A stretch of 64,000 nucleotides of DNA, taken from the NCBI GenBank assembly GCA_026214975.1, contig CM047807.1, positions 68,737,824-68,801,823 of the forward strand. The letters run 5' to 3'. The position numbers were made by a program, and so were the translations under genes. Of this stretch, positions 23,725 through 35,484 are shown piece after piece. The notes under the pieces are model-generated. The model was given only the letters and a program-made list of their open reading frames with translations. It made no database searches and was not told the origin of the DNA. The DNA comes from Gentiana macrophylla (lineage: Eukaryota; Streptophyta; Magnoliopsida; Gentianales; Gentianaceae). Position 1 is the first letter of the stretch, and every line of letters starts with the position of its first letter.

Positions 23725-25815
23725 TACTAAACTAGATCAGAATATCAATCTACCTGTATGCAGTGGGATTATGGTTTAACCATTGCCCCACGGACATTAT
23801 ACAGACTTTACAGTCTGATGGGAGTGAATGATAACCTATGGTCTTTTGGAAGGGTTGTATAGGATTCTGCTAAAAAGAGGTTTGTTTAAAGCCACATACC
23901 TGTAAATGGAGTTTTGGTACTCTAGTTCTGTTCACACTCTTATAGAACCACCTGTGTGCCTCGGGCCCAATGGGAGCAATTGGATCTACGTGGAAAAGAG
24001 TCGAATGAATGGGAAAGCTCGTCTTTCATTGCAAAGCTAAGTGGTCTAGGGTAATTCCCAGAGAAGTAGAGAGTTAACCAGGGGTGATGCTTTGAAACTC
24101 TCTCACCATTCAGCCTTGCTTGACTCCCTAGAAAGCATAAAGTTTGCTAGGGGTGATGCCCTGAAACTTTCCTGCCATACAACGGAGCTTAAATTAATTC
24201 GGAACAAAAGGGTTTTAGCTCAAAGCCAATGGCAGGTCAACTGCCTATACTTATATCCATTGGTGGATTATAGCAAACCTTCAAATCATTAAAAGTCACA
24301 TGTTTTGAAATGTGTGGGCTTGACCAGAATATTGATAAGTCTTTTGTAGACTAGAGAATCAATATTGGTAAAGTAGTAAATGTTAGTCTTAATGCAAGGT
24401 AACACTACAACAGTTGAGGACAACATAGGTGTGTTATTTGAAGTCAGGAATTGACGAGCCAAGATTCGCTGAATTAAAGAAGTGTACTATATTCTTATAA
24501 ATTGATTCGGCCGAATTCATGAGAACAAGTTGGTGGCAGTATCCCATCCATCTTATTGGTTAAGATGATAATGAATTTTTCACATGCAAAACTCAATGAG
24601 AGGGTTTCCTACCAACCCCTCACGGAATGTTTTTCTGCATCTTCAGATAAAGAGAAAACAAGATAAATTCTCTGGGGGATAGAGAATGTCAGGTTTTTAA
24701 AAGTCAACTGTATTGGAATCTTGGATTCGAGCAATGGATAGCAGTATACTGCATCCTCAAGTATCTTCAGAGAACGAGGAATTGTAAGCTTATGTATTCA
24801 GGTGCAAACCTGGATATTGTTGACTACATTGATTTTGACTTTCAGTCGGATTAAGGATGACCGTAAGTCGATCTCAGAGTCAGTGGTTACTCATTGGGAT
24901 AGAACTAAAGTCTGAAGCAATCCAGCATCTCCGATTCAACTTTGTTAGTCCCAAAGCAGCTTCTGAAGCAGCTTAAAAGGTGAAATGTTCCTTGTTGATC
25001 TGGAAGTAATTCTAGGCCTTGATAAGCCGATACTACTTTACTATGAAAACAGTTGAGAGGTAGCTTATACAATGGATCTTTGCAGTCATAGGAGGCCAAA
25101 AGAAATATTGAAAGAAAGTACCATCGGTTTACCGGGGCTTCTTTTCCCCGGATTTCTCTGTACTCCTCCTCTGCACACCTTACAATAACTTTCTGCTCAA
25201 TCATATCCTAAAATATGACTATTCCTTACTCCTTTTGTTGCAATTTCCGACTCAATCCTAACCTACTTCACTAGAATCCACAACGAGTAAAAAACCTTTC
25301 CAACAACCATCGGTTTCAAGCCTAAGGGTGCGGTAGGATGAAAAAAGGCTCGTCCCTTCATCCAGCTACTTTTAGTCTTTCCTAATCTACCTAAGGGTTC
25401 ACGAGAATAGTTCTAAGTTTAAATTCGTCAGCTCGACTTAGCTGTGGATCCTCACTCAGTCAAAATTCTGGGCCTTAACTCGCAAAACTTGCATCTTTGA
25501 GGTTTCAACCGTCATGCACTTCCCTTCTCGTCGGTCATTATCTTTCGAGAGTGCTTTATGCCAGTTTTCTATAGAAACATTCTAAGCTCTCTTCCTAGCA
25601 TAACTCTCTGTCTTTGCTCCTGTGCTAGGTCATCCTCTGCTTTGAGACTTAATCTTTATGCCCAAGGAGTCCATATTTTCCACTTTGAGCTCTAATATTT
25701 CACTACGCAATACGGAAGGACTAGCTTCCGTGAGCGTCTTGTTGTGGTCCTTCTCTTCACACTCTCTAAGCATTAATCTCATGAATTCTTGCTCATAGGT
25801 TTCCACTAAAACCTT

Positions 25816-26715
25816 TCATTGCCTATTCTGTTCCTTTTCTATCTCTATGATTTCCACCTTTCCCGAACCATGGGTCATCTTACAACTTTCCGGCCAATTT
25901 TCTAGGGGCTCTAGGATTTTCATCGTTACCGCATCATTGTTAAACCTTAAAGTGATCTCCCCATTATCGAAGTGCATGAGTGCTCTGTAGGTCACTAAGA
26001 ACGGTCTACCTAATAAAACAGGGGCACTCGGATCCTCAAGTACGTCTAAAACCATGAAATTTATTGGAAATGAGAATCCTCCTGCCTTAATCGTACAATC
26101 CTTTAGCAGGCCAGCAGGCATATCTCGGGTTTGATCGACAAAATTCATGGACGGGGTTTGATCCATGACAACCGGAAGCTTATTCATTTGGCAGATGGAT
26201 AGATGAAGAATGTTACAACTTGCACCGGAATCACAAAGACCTAAACCTACAGATATGCCATTGATAGAGATTGGGAGTCGAAACGTTCCAGGGTCTCCTA
26301 ACTTTTCTGCTGTGTCAGAGTCTAGGTAATCCTCAGACTCTAAGAACATGGTGTCCGGATCCTCCTCCGGATCATCAGAGTCGTAATTGGACGATAGATC
26401 AATTAGCTCGATAGGAAACGTACCTGGCCGATAAGTCTCATACTCCTTCAGGTTTTCCTCGGCTTCCTGTTTAAGTATTCCAGTCTCTCCTCCACACGCT
26501 TCTTATCAGCTTCATATTGCTCTATGGCTTTTAATCCAGGATACATATAAATTGGTTTGATGTTCAACACAGTACCAGGCATTGCGTTTGACTCGTCTAG
26601 CCTTAATCGCTTTTGTGTGATTGAATTTCTGAAGTGTCCGGATACTCCTGCAAAAGAGACACAATAAAACAAAGAAAAGATTAGCAACTCCCGCTTCAGT
26701 TGGGGATGAGCCCAA
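25816..26715 (-). pseudogene. Retroviral-type aspartic protease ORF with acidic leader
   Basis: The frame 26349-25816 carries GDPGTFRLPISING, the catalytic GLCDSGASCNIL (DSG intact, about 26225) and the closing DPSAPVLLGRPFLVTYRALM, which together define an Athila-like retropepsin. Upstream the same protein reads as Lys/Glu-rich helix remains (EQYEADKKRVEERLEYLNRK) and an acidic linker (NYDSDDPEEDPD), with a frame break near 26450. The primer site is only about 250 bases upstream of 26715, so there is no room for a ~400-residue gag. Its products and partners are unknown. If active, it would need gag and pol supplied by another element. Confidence 0.75.
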
Positions 26716-26960
26716 ATGTTGCGGACCTACTAACTAAAATCAACTAGGAATAACATAGAAAAACAAAGGTTGTTCTGAATTCGATTTTCTGGGTCACGGA
26801 ACCCAGGGTTAACCCTTGGTAAACCGGGCCAAGAATTTCATATTCTGACATATTAACAGTTGCAGGTTTGATCCAAGACGACTCAAGACTCAAAAGAAAA
26901 TAAAATTAAAAAATGACTTCTTAACAAGAATTAAAACGTTTATCCTTGAAATTGGTCATT

Positions 26961-26978
26961 GTCCCGGGAAACAATGCC
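26961..26978 (-). promoter_or_regulatory. Degenerate tRNA-Asp-type primer site
   Basis: In element sense tggcattgtttcccgggac aligns with the clean site tggcgccgttgccggggac at 62902. It lies 10 bases after the LTR end ..CGATCA. Confidence 0.65.
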
Positions 26979-26988
26979 AAAAATCTTG

Positions 26989-28326
26989 ATCGTGTGTAAG
27001 TCACTAATGTCAATATTACTAGCAAGAATACTAGGTACATCGTAGTATAGTAAGGGTGAATCAACGTCGATCCCACAGAGACAATGCTACTTTAAGTATA
27101 AACGATTCAAACCTAACTAAGAAGCGACATATAGGTGGTCATTGACCAACAATAAAAATGAAATACACGTGGTATTCCTCCCCCTCTTCCCACCGATCTA
27201 CTAACTTGGATTCGTTAATCTTTATATTTACTTCCCCACATAATTTCCTTAAATTAATCGAGCGAGATTTTAGTTTAGTTTTAAGCTACGGGTGCAACTC
27301 CTAACCCTATCTACTCCGACCGTGGTAGTAGACAATCTATACACAAGCTACCCTCCTTAATTGGTCTGTAATAGCCCATACGCATAATGAAATAGAATTG
27401 CCGATATCCAGTGCAAGCTCATACCGCTAACCCGCCTAGACTGCAGTCTACACTGATCAGCACGTTTCTTAGGTCCATCAAGACTATGTCCTAACTCACA
27501 CTTCACCTCACAAGTTCTTCATGTTAATTTACGAGTATAATAAGCAGATTGGCCAAATCTAACCTACTGTTAATTAAATCTGTCAATCAACGTAGCTGAC
27601 GTGAATCCTCCAGATTAAGTTTCCTAAATTTTGCCTCGGTAAACCGGTATAGACCGCCGGTTTAATGGGGTCATCTTTTCTTAATTCTGGATCTACATGG
27701 CTCAATTACGATTAATATAAGTAAATCATGGGGTTGTTAAACATGCAGATTAACCATAACACATAAATACGAATAGATCTACCATATTGAAGACAAAAAG
27801 GAACGTTCAAAGCTTCATACCTTGAACAATGGGGATCTAGCTCGATCTACTCAAGCTAGGGATGATGGAGAAGGGAAGGAAACCAGAAAATAACTCCTCA
27901 AAAGCTTAGAAAAACTTTATTTCATCAAAGTGTATAATGTATATAATAAAGGATAGAATATAATGGAGTGCTTATGCAATAATCAACTAATGCAGCTTTA
28001 TAGAGATACAATAGCCGACTTATAAGTCATAGAAACCCTAACCGACCTAGTAGATGCGGCATAATCGATTTCGTGTCCCACAAGGCTCTCGATTTACCGG
28101 CCCTAGCCCACGGTAAACCAGGCTCACTTTTCTTCTTTTTCTTCCACAGCTCTCTTCTTGGACTTCTTTTACTTGTCCCAACATGCTTCCTTTGATCTTG
28201 ATCCATTCTCCAATGCTTCAGATTCGGTACATCCTGTAAAACATGTAAAATGAGGAAAAATAGTACCAAACCTTCGGGAAAATAGCACAAATTCAGGATT
28301 ACGAGCCTAGAAACATACACATAGCA
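26989..28326 (-). repeat. Athila-type 5' LTR (minus copy)
   Basis: The end nearest the primer site (..tctgtgggatcgac..cttgctag..) matches the plus-strand LTR at 62790-62850. The distal part matches 51961-52260 in layout (ggatcaagatc, gtcggttagggtt). The TATA box (TATAAAG) is at 28002-27996 on the minus strand. CGGTNNACCG motifs lie upstream of it (28090, 28111) and mid-LTR (27637, 27656). The outer boundary (28326) is approximate. Confidence 0.65.
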
Positions 28327-28436
28327 TTTGACACGTATTCCATATAATAATGAGCCTATCTATCCTCTCTTGAGCAGAATTCAGGGTGAATAAAGGTATA
28401 ATTAATGGTACCATTTAGAGCGTTAACAGAGTACAA

Positions 28437-29039
28437 TTAACTAATGATCTGCTGAAAGAATCCAAAAATGCTTTCTATGCAAGGAGAAGACCCTTCCAGG
28501 ACATGACTTTTTAGGAAGAATTGAATTCCCTCCTTTGATTAAAATTGTGGGAGACAAGGATCAAATCCTTGAAATTGACTAGAAAATGTCAAACTGGTAG
28601 GGGAGGTCATGCTGGAAGATCTTCTGGAGAAAGACAAAGATATCTACTGAACAAAAGGCAAAGGATTGTGTTAAAAAATTCAAAGTATGCTACATTGCAG
28701 GAGGATTAAACTGGCATGGTGTCCAGTTAACTTTAGTTGAAGCCTGGAAATGGTGGAATATGGTACATACTTGGATTGATTTCTCAAGGATTGAAAATCA
28801 GTGGATGGTGGACATGCAAAGAGAAATAAGGGATTACCTTCAGAAGAGAGAACAAGACAGAGATAGAAACTAGATCATCACACTTATATATGCCTTTATC
28901 TTTATGTTGATCCTAGTTTGTAATAACTTTGAACAAATATGATTTTAATGAGATATGGATGAATTTGTTCTTTTTTTGTTTTTATCATTTTGCTTTGCTG
29001 TAAGGAAGGTATTAGCATCACCACTAAAAAAGGGGAAAT
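28437..29039 (+). pseudogene. 3' internal end of a Copia element, unrecognised ORF tail and polypurine tract
   Basis: A reading frame of about 70 residues ends with TAG at 28871-28873; its last part includes EAWKWWNMVHTWIDFSRIEN and REIRDYLQKREQDRDRN. It is broken upstream by stops. I do not recognise it; SIRE-type elements carry an extra ORF downstream of pol, which is a possible origin. The purine tract aaaaaaggggaaat at 29026-29039 directly precedes LTR C, so this is the plus-strand 3' end of an element whose 5' part is absent. Confidence 0.55.
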
Positions 29040-30713
29040 TGTTGGACATATTTTAGTTTTTATGATGAGTGCCAAACAAGTTGTTATAGAGCGGAGGAAA
29101 AAAGATGTGTAGATTAAATGTATAGGTTTACTAGAGTTTGATCTTTGTATAGGTTTGATCAATCAAGCACTGTAAATAGGTCAGCTGACTGGTTCAACGG
29201 ACCTATCTAGGTCAGTAGGGTGTCTAGGTCAGTAGAGTGTCTAGGAACCTGCTGATGGTTGAAGGTTGAGGGTTCAAACTCAGTAATAAAGGCTAAGGTA
29301 TCAAACTTAGTATTTAAAGTCAAGGATATGGGATCAGAAAAATTTAAGGAATTCTGTGATGACCTAAACTGATCACATTGACCTTCTACAAAAGGTCTAA
29401 GTTCCATAAAAGTTAAATGGTGATTGGAACATGGTTATGGTTAAAATGGTGTACTCTAACTTCATAATAAAAAGTTAGATGAGGAGCAGTCAGCTGCGGT
29501 GTTTATAAAACACAACATACTACAAGTCATCTGACAGATATGGACATCAGCAGACCAATACTATAGGTGTCTGCGGAATGGAAAATTCAAATTAATCCAA
29601 GTTTATTTTTGGAAGACTAAATGGATAAGGATGAATTACAAGTCTTGGATTAATCAGAAAATCAATGGTCAAGATTAAAAAGACGTTGGAAGGATTCTGA
29701 GCTGTATCCTATGAAAAATAAGTCAATAACAGACAGACTAAACTGTCAAAAAGTATCACTGACATTGTCAGTATGATGTAGCAGAGGTAAAAGCAAGTCA
29801 AGATAGTGACAAATCTGAAACGAATATATTTGAATTTCAAACACAAGTTACAGGACTCACACCTATAAATAGAGGACTCCTGATTCAGATTGAAGAGGAT
29901 GAACACAAGAATTTACATGAGGCAATCATGTTTTTGAGCAAGAATCTTACCCTGCTGAGCATCACTGAGCTTTAATCTACTGATCAAGAATTTTCTTCAT
30001 GTGTGTCATGCTATCAAGTAACATCCAGTATACACACTTGAAGACTACTAGCTGCTGATCATTTCATCCTGATCAAAGCTACCTGAAAGCTGAATCACTT
30101 TCTTGATTCAACCCTTCTTTTCAAGAAGTTTGCTGAAGACAGAGAAGCACTTTTGAAGTGTCAAGAACTGTTGTTTGTGGTGGATATGGTGAAGAGGCAA
30201 TCCTACCCTTCAAGGACCAGTGGAATACTTTGGAGCAACAATCCTACCTATTTCAAGTGTTCAGTTTGTGAAGCTATAGACATTGGTGAAGGACAAACAG
30301 TTTAGGGATTTTTGTAACAGCAACCTCAAGTATCTCTAGTGAATTTCCTCCAACATCACAAGAGAAGAGTGGACTGACAGGATTACACCACATGGAACCA
30401 CTATAAATCTTGCCTACTTTACTTTACTGCATTTACATTCTGCAATTTATTTTATCAGCATACTCATTACATCAATCTACTGAACTAGCAATTGAATCAG
30501 ACACTTAGACTACTGAGTATCTAATAATTAGTATCGAATTTGAAACAACAATTAATAAGGCTTAATTTTATTGTTTCCGCTGCAACAACCTCAAGAGTTT
30601 CAATAGTCAGCAGACTACTGACCTTGCTGAGTTCGTCAACTCCAAAAAGTTTTAAGTGTGAAGTTTATTCACCCCCCTCAAAATTTAACCAAAGTCTTTT
30701 CAAGGTACCAACA
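29040..30713 (+). repeat. Copia LTR C (complete 3' LTR, 1,674 bp)
   Basis: Runs from TGTTGGACAT to GGTACCAACA, with a polypurine tract upstream and no primer site downstream, hence a 3' LTR. TATA box CTATAAATAG at 29863-29872. It is the inverted counterpart of LTR B. The right edge interrupts the coding frame of the Tat antisense ORF, so it was inserted there or joined there by rearrangement. Confidence 0.88.
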
Positions 30714-31496
30714 CTTAATAACTTCTCTTCCCAAAAGATGTCCTTGGAGAAACGGATCGCTAACCTTTCAGCAAGCCGTCAAAAACACATGGATGCTTCA
30801 ACGTCATAGGATCAACAGATCGCTGATCTGAATAAGAAGCTTTTATCCCAGCAGGTTGAGCTGGGTCAACGACGGACAGCCAGTGCTGATTATATTAAGC
30901 AGATCTTGGAGCAGGAGGAGGAATTAGCAGAACTCCAAGCTGAACATGAAGAACTTAAGGTTGCGATACCTATGCAGATCGCCCAAGCCATTCACGATTA
31001 TAAGAGCTCTGCTCATTTCACCGGGGCCTTGAAAGTTTTTCTCGCCCCAATCTTGAATCATGGGTACACTCTGGGGGTGGATCAAGCCAAGGGACAATGT
31101 CCTGAGCTGGTAATTGAGACTCCTCCCTATGGCGGACTTCGCAAGCCTGGCGGCAAAAAAGTCTATGAGACTAGACTTAAAGAGTTTCAGGCCGGTGAAG
31201 ATCTGGCAGCTAAGTACACCCGCATACCTGCTGTTCGTCAAGCCAATGCATCTTCTGCTCAGCCATCTAGTGCGTCTTCAGATCAGCCTTCTCAACAAGA
31301 TCCTTCGGCTGATCCTTGGGCTTATGAACTTATTTTTTCTTTTGAAAAAATTGTAATAGTTTCAAACTTTTTTATTGTCTTTTGTTTTGACAATGTATGC
31401 CTTTTATGCATCTGTTCTGTAATCACTTCCTTTGGTTTTCAGCTTTTTGATCTTTATTTCTTTTTGGCGTTTGTTTTTCAATCAAGCATAACTTAG
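30714..31496 (+). pseudogene. Antisense accessory ORF of the Tat element, N-truncated
   Basis: One plus-strand frame is open from the LTR C junction, apart from a TAG at 30807-30809. It shows a coiled coil rich in Glu, Leu and Gln (QQIADLNKKLLSQQVELGQR, EQEEELAELQAEHEELK), then a compact region (FLAPILNHGYTLGVDQAK) and a Ser/Gln/Pro tail (SAQPSSASSDQPSQQDPSAD). This is the C-terminal architecture of proteins labelled putative gypsy-type transposon, encoded antisense between pol and the 3' LTR in Tat elements. The N-terminal domain would lie left of the Copia insertion and is absent. The last ~50 residues are hydrophobic and probably spurious. The function is unknown. Confidence 0.65.
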
Positions 31497-31555
31497 GGTC
31501 CTTTGCCCCCTGAATCATTTACAAGCATTTCTTTTTGAATGATGTGCTTTATTGT

Positions 31556-32190
31556 TGGCTCTGATCGTCTGTCCTGCAGACTTGGAATGTTTTATTATGA
31601 ACTTTTTGAGTATATAATGCATCCCAGTTCTGAACGTACATCAGTTCTGATCGCCTACTTGCAGTTTTGTTATGTTTGGTTTTTACCAACTGCTGAGTCT
31701 ACTTTGCTAATCAGTTCGTATCGTTTGTGCTGCAGACATTAAGTTTGTCTTTTGCAAACTTCTGAGTCTAAACTACAGCTCAGTTTGTATTTTCTGTCAT
31801 GTAGACCTGTTAAGTTTGCCCTTTGCAAACTTTTGAGTCTGATCTGCAGCTCAGTTCGCATTGTCTGTCGTGCAGACTTGTTAAGTTTGACCTTTGCAAA
31901 CTTCCGAGTTTGGCCTGCAGCTCAGTTCATATTGTCTGTCCTGCAGACTTGTTAAGTTTGTTCTTTGGAAACTTCTAAGTCTGACCAGCAGCTCAGTTCG
32001 TATTGTCTGTCCTACAGACTTGTTAAGTTTGTCATTTGCAAACTTTTGAGTCGGACCTACAGCTCAGTTCGTATTGTCTTTCCTGCAGACCAGTTAAGTT
32101 TGTCCTTTGTAAACTTCTGAGACTAACCTGCAACTCATTTCTGATCGTCTGTCCTGCAGACTTATGAAGTTTTTCCTTTGCAAACTTTAA
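31556..32190. repeat. 71-bp tandem repeat array in the Tat 3' region
   Basis: The anchor cagctcagttcgtattgtct recurs at 31705, 31776, 31847, 31918, 31989, 32060 and 32131, exactly 71 bases apart, with degenerate units further left. Each unit contains ctgcagac, ttaagtttg and tttgcaaactt. It lies between the pol stop and the antisense ORF. Confidence 0.92.
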
Positions 32191-32328
32191 CCAATCTTAT
32201 AAAATGAACAATGCACATGTGCAAAAAAAGAATTTATTATAATAACTAATGTTTGATTACATCTTATTAGGACATTAAATTTTAAAACACAAATAATGCT
32301 TATGTAAACTCTGGAACCTGTCATAGAC

Positions 32329-33642
32329 ATAAAATTTCCTTAGGTTGGTGGCATTCCAGCTGCGTGGTATGGTCCTGCCATTTGAGTCAGCCAGTTGATA
32401 TGCTCATTTTCCATGCAGCTTGACCACTTTGCAGGGGCCTTCCCACTTCGGGTCAAGTTTTCCTTGAGGTTCTTGCCTGCTGACCTCATTCTTTCTGAGC
32501 ACTAGATCTCCCTCTTTAAAATATGAGTGTTTAACCCAGGAGTTGTAGTACTGATATATATGTTGTTTATACTTGGCCGATCTAATGAAGGTCACATTCT
32601 GAGCTTCATCCAGGTCATCTTTCGAATGGCTGAGCTTAGTTAACTGCTATTTTTCAGAATAGTGCGCTGCTCGTGGCGATGGCAGGCCGATCTCAGCCAA
32701 AATTACTGCCTCGCACCCATATGCTAAGCTGAACAGAGTTTCTCCAATGGCTGAATTGGGGGTTGTTCGGCATGCCCACAAGATATTGGGCAAGTGCTCA
32801 ACCCAGGTTTCTCCTTCTTCTTCTAGGCGTTTCTTCAGCCCTGTTTAGATCTAGCTGTTGGTCTGTATGACCTGCCTATTAGCTTGGGGATGACCAATGA
32901 AAGTAAAATGCTGAGTTATATGCAGCTCGGCACACCATTCTTTGACAGTTTTGTCTTCGAACTGAGTTCCATTGTCTGAAATTAATGTCTTTGGGATTCC
33001 ATACATGCACACTATGTTCTTCCATAGGAATTTCTGTATTTTCTTCCCAGTTATGCTAGTCAGTGGTTCGGCTTCAACCCACTTGGTGAAATAGTCCACT
33101 GCTACTATTAAAAATCGGATGTTGCCGGGAGCTCGTGGAAGTGGTCCCATTAGGTCTACCCCACACTGATCGAAGGGCCATGGGGAAAGCATAAGAACCA
33201 TATTTTGAGATGGCTGATTCGACAGATTGTCGTGCACCTGGCACGACTTACACTTTTCCACCAATTCTTTAGCATCTTGCAGCATTGTTGGCCAATAGTA
33301 ACCGAACAGCCTACAATTTCTTGCTAATGTCTGAGCTCCGGGATGATTTTCTCAAATTCCCAAGTGTATCTCTCTGAGAAGGTATTTTCCTTCTTCAATT
33401 GTTGCACATCTAAGCCATGGTGTGATGTACGACCTGCGATAGAGGACGTTCTCGAACATGGAGTATCTTGTTGATAAGAGTTTCATCTTTTTAGCCTGAA
33501 CTTTGTGTTGAGCCAAGATTTCATCTTTGAGATAGGACACAATGGGAACCATCCAAGTACTATCTTGCCTGATCGGCTGAACGATCTGCTGATCGTAGCT
33601 CCTTTCTTTGAGGAGTTCTACCAATACTTTCCTATCTAACAC
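32329..33642 (-). pseudogene. Tat-lineage integrase
   Basis: The zinc-binding N-terminal region spans 33240-33400 (LLREIHLG; DAKELVEKCKSCQVH). The core has the first Asp in FDQCGVDLMGPL, the second in TLISDNGTQFED (about 32975), and reads HPQANRQVIQTNS where the family has HPQANGQ-E, so the third catalytic acid is unclear or lost. A stop at 32851 separates the rest. The C-terminal part (QGKLDPKWEGPCKVVKLHGK, then YQLADSNGRTIPRSWNATNL) ends with the usual W-N-x-x-x-L motif near 32329. Several frameshifts make it non-functional. Confidence 0.82.
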
Positions 33643-33649
33643 AAAGTTT

Positions 33650-34100
33650 GATGCCAGTTTTGATAAGGCATATGTGCTTCTATTCTCTATTTAGGGTATC
33701 CGGTCAACCTAGACCTGATGGAATTTTTCCAGCAGAGATCGAGCCACTGTTAAGTATTTCCTCATGGGCTCTTCTTTAGCCTTATATTCTCCATTTATGT
33801 GGTATACGACGACCTGGGAGTCGTTGTAGACCTGCAAACTATCTGCTCCAAGCTTGTCTGCTAATTTCAGCCCCGTAGTTAAGGCTTCATACTCTGCTCC
33901 ATTATTAGTGTCTTGAAACCCAAATCGTAAGGCATAGGGAAACTCTTCCCCTTTTGACTGACGAGTAGGAGACCTGCCCTTGCCCCTTCTTTTCTTACTG
34001 CACCATCCACATATAGTTTCCACTTGTTCTCTTCTTGTTTGAGATGATCGTCTTAGAGGCAAACAGCTATCCCTTCAGCTAGGAAGTCTGCTAATGCTTG
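33650..34100 (-). pseudogene. Second (archaeal-type) RNase H domain
   Basis: The frame 34062-33709 reads FGFQDTNNGAEYEALTTGLK, ADSLQVYNDSQVVVYHINGE and EPMRKYLTVARSLLEKF. The Glu in GAEYEA and the Asp in YNDSQVV are active-site positions of archaeal-type RNase HI, which Tat/Ogre elements carry next to the ordinary RNase H. The N-terminal strand carrying the first Asp is disrupted near 34060. Confidence 0.8.
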
Positions 34101-35406
34101 TGCTTTTATGGCAGTTCGGGGACGAAAATCAGTATCGTACTCTGCCAGTTCTATGACTCACTTTGCCTACCTACCAGAGGTTTTAGGTCATCCCAAGATT
34201 TTCTGTAAAGGCTGATTAGTGATTACCGTGATTGGATGTGCCTGGAAGTAAGGTCTTAACTTCCTGGAGGCATGCACCAGTGCCAATGCCAACTTTTCTA
34301 CATTTGAATAACTAACCTCTGGTCCATGGTATGCTTTACTCACAAAGAAAACCGGTATCTATTGTCCGTCATGTTCCTTGACCAGTACAGCACTCAACGC
34401 TTCTTCATATACTGCCAAGTAGACATGTAAAGGTTCTCCTTCTTGAGGAGCTATTAGTGTAGGCATTTCGGCCAAGTACAACTTCAGTTCTTCAAAGGAA
34501 TTCTTGCTTTCTTCATCCCACTGGAAAGAACTTGCTTTTTTTAAAATTTTGAAAAAAGGTAAAGCACGGTGTGCCGATCTGGAGAGAAACCTGTTCAATG
34601 CTGCCATTCTTCCAGTTAGCTGTTGTACGTCTTTAATGTTCCTTGGCGACAGCATTGTCTTTAGAGCATCCACCTTGTCAGGGTTGGCTCTAATCCCATC
34701 TTTGGATATCATGTATCCTAGGAATTTTCCAGATCTAACCCCAAATGTACATTTTTTGGGATTAAGTTTCATTTGAGTTCACCTAAGTACCTCAAATATC
34801 TCTCTAACATCCATTAAATATTGATCAAGAGACCTCATGCTGATTAGAAGGTCATCCACATATACTTCCATGCATCGCCCAATCTGTTGGGCAAAAATCT
34901 TGTTCACAGCCCTCTAATATGTTGCTCCAGCGTTTTTCAAGCCGAAAGGCATAATGACGTTGTAGTACGTCTTGTGTTATGAAGGAATTTTTCTCCGCAT
35001 CTTAGGGATCCATTGCGATCTGATGATATACTTTATATGCATCTAAGAATGTAGACACTTCATACCCCACTGTTGAGTCCACTAGACGATCAATCTTGGG
35101 TAAAGCATAACATTCTTTCGGACATGCTTTGTTGAGATCAGTGAAATCAACACACATCCTCTCACTCTCATCTGGATTCTTGACCAGTACTGGGTTCGCT
35201 AACCACTCTGGATATACGACTTCTTTAATAATGTTGGCCTGCTGCAACTTCGTTACCTCTTTCTCAATTGCCGAGATGCGTTTGGAGGCAAAGTGCCTCT
35301 TTTTTTGCCGAACAGGTCTCCTGCTTGGGTCTATGTTTAGCCTGTGTACAGCTAGCTCCAGAGATAGTCCTGGCATGTATTCAGTTTTCCATGCAAGCAT
35401 ATCCAT
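34101..35406 (-). pseudogene. Tat-lineage reverse transcriptase and first RNase H
   Basis: The RT begins near 35406 (AWKTEYMPGLSLELAVHRL) with the fingers (PEWLANPVLVKNPDESERMC, VDFTDLNKACPKECYALPKI). A frame break follows near 35000. The catalytic box is intact on the minus strand near 34845-34875 (CMEVYVDDLLISM), and the thumb is at 34359-34772 (KCTFGVRSGKFLGYMISKDG; LTGRMAALNRFLSRSA). RNase H starts in LHVYLAVYEEALSAVLV and decays toward 34100. YVDD is intact but the frame is broken at least twice. Confidence 0.83.
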
Positions 35407-35484
35407 GAACTCTTTTGAAAGATTTACCAGAGATTCCTTATGTGAGGCTGGAATCCATGTCCCCTCATTAACTGTTGAGTCAGC

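Larger units (their letters stand above)
17865..25123 (+). mobile_element. L1-family non-coding LTR derivative, interior only, interrupted
   Basis: This stretch aligns block by block with the interior of the complete L1 element at 54303-60009. Shared blocks include catgcatcat at the start, the block at 18715-19130, gagactcggactttgtttg at about 22520, ggtcttatgaaagatacaag at about 22838, and gccgatac near 25029. No frame of useful length is present. Both LTRs are missing: the left end joins a Tekay gag and the right end joins an Athila-type element. Two Copia LTRs (about 19432-22508) and a MITE (23464-23724) were inserted later. Confidence 0.75.
25124..28326 (-). mobile_element. Athila-type, gag-less, protease-only LTR element (minus copy)
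   Basis: In element sense: 5' LTR (28326-26989), degenerate primer site (26978-26961), short leader with CGGTNNACCG motifs, acidic leader plus protease frame (26715-25816), non-coding tail, and another CGGTTTACCG at 25125. No gag, RT or integrase is recognisable, and the 3' LTR is missing at the join with L1 sequence near 25124. It has the same layout as the plus-strand element at 51867-64000. Athila affinity rests on the PBS position and the protease (PVLLGRPFL). Confidence 0.65.

Noticed and set aside
24905..25204. 99-codon minus-strand ORF at the L1/Athila-type join
   Set aside because: It crosses the junction of two different elements, so it cannot be an ancestral gene.
31556..32190. CRISPR-like regular repeat
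   Set aside because: Units are contiguous 71-bp tandem copies without unique spacers, in plant DNA.
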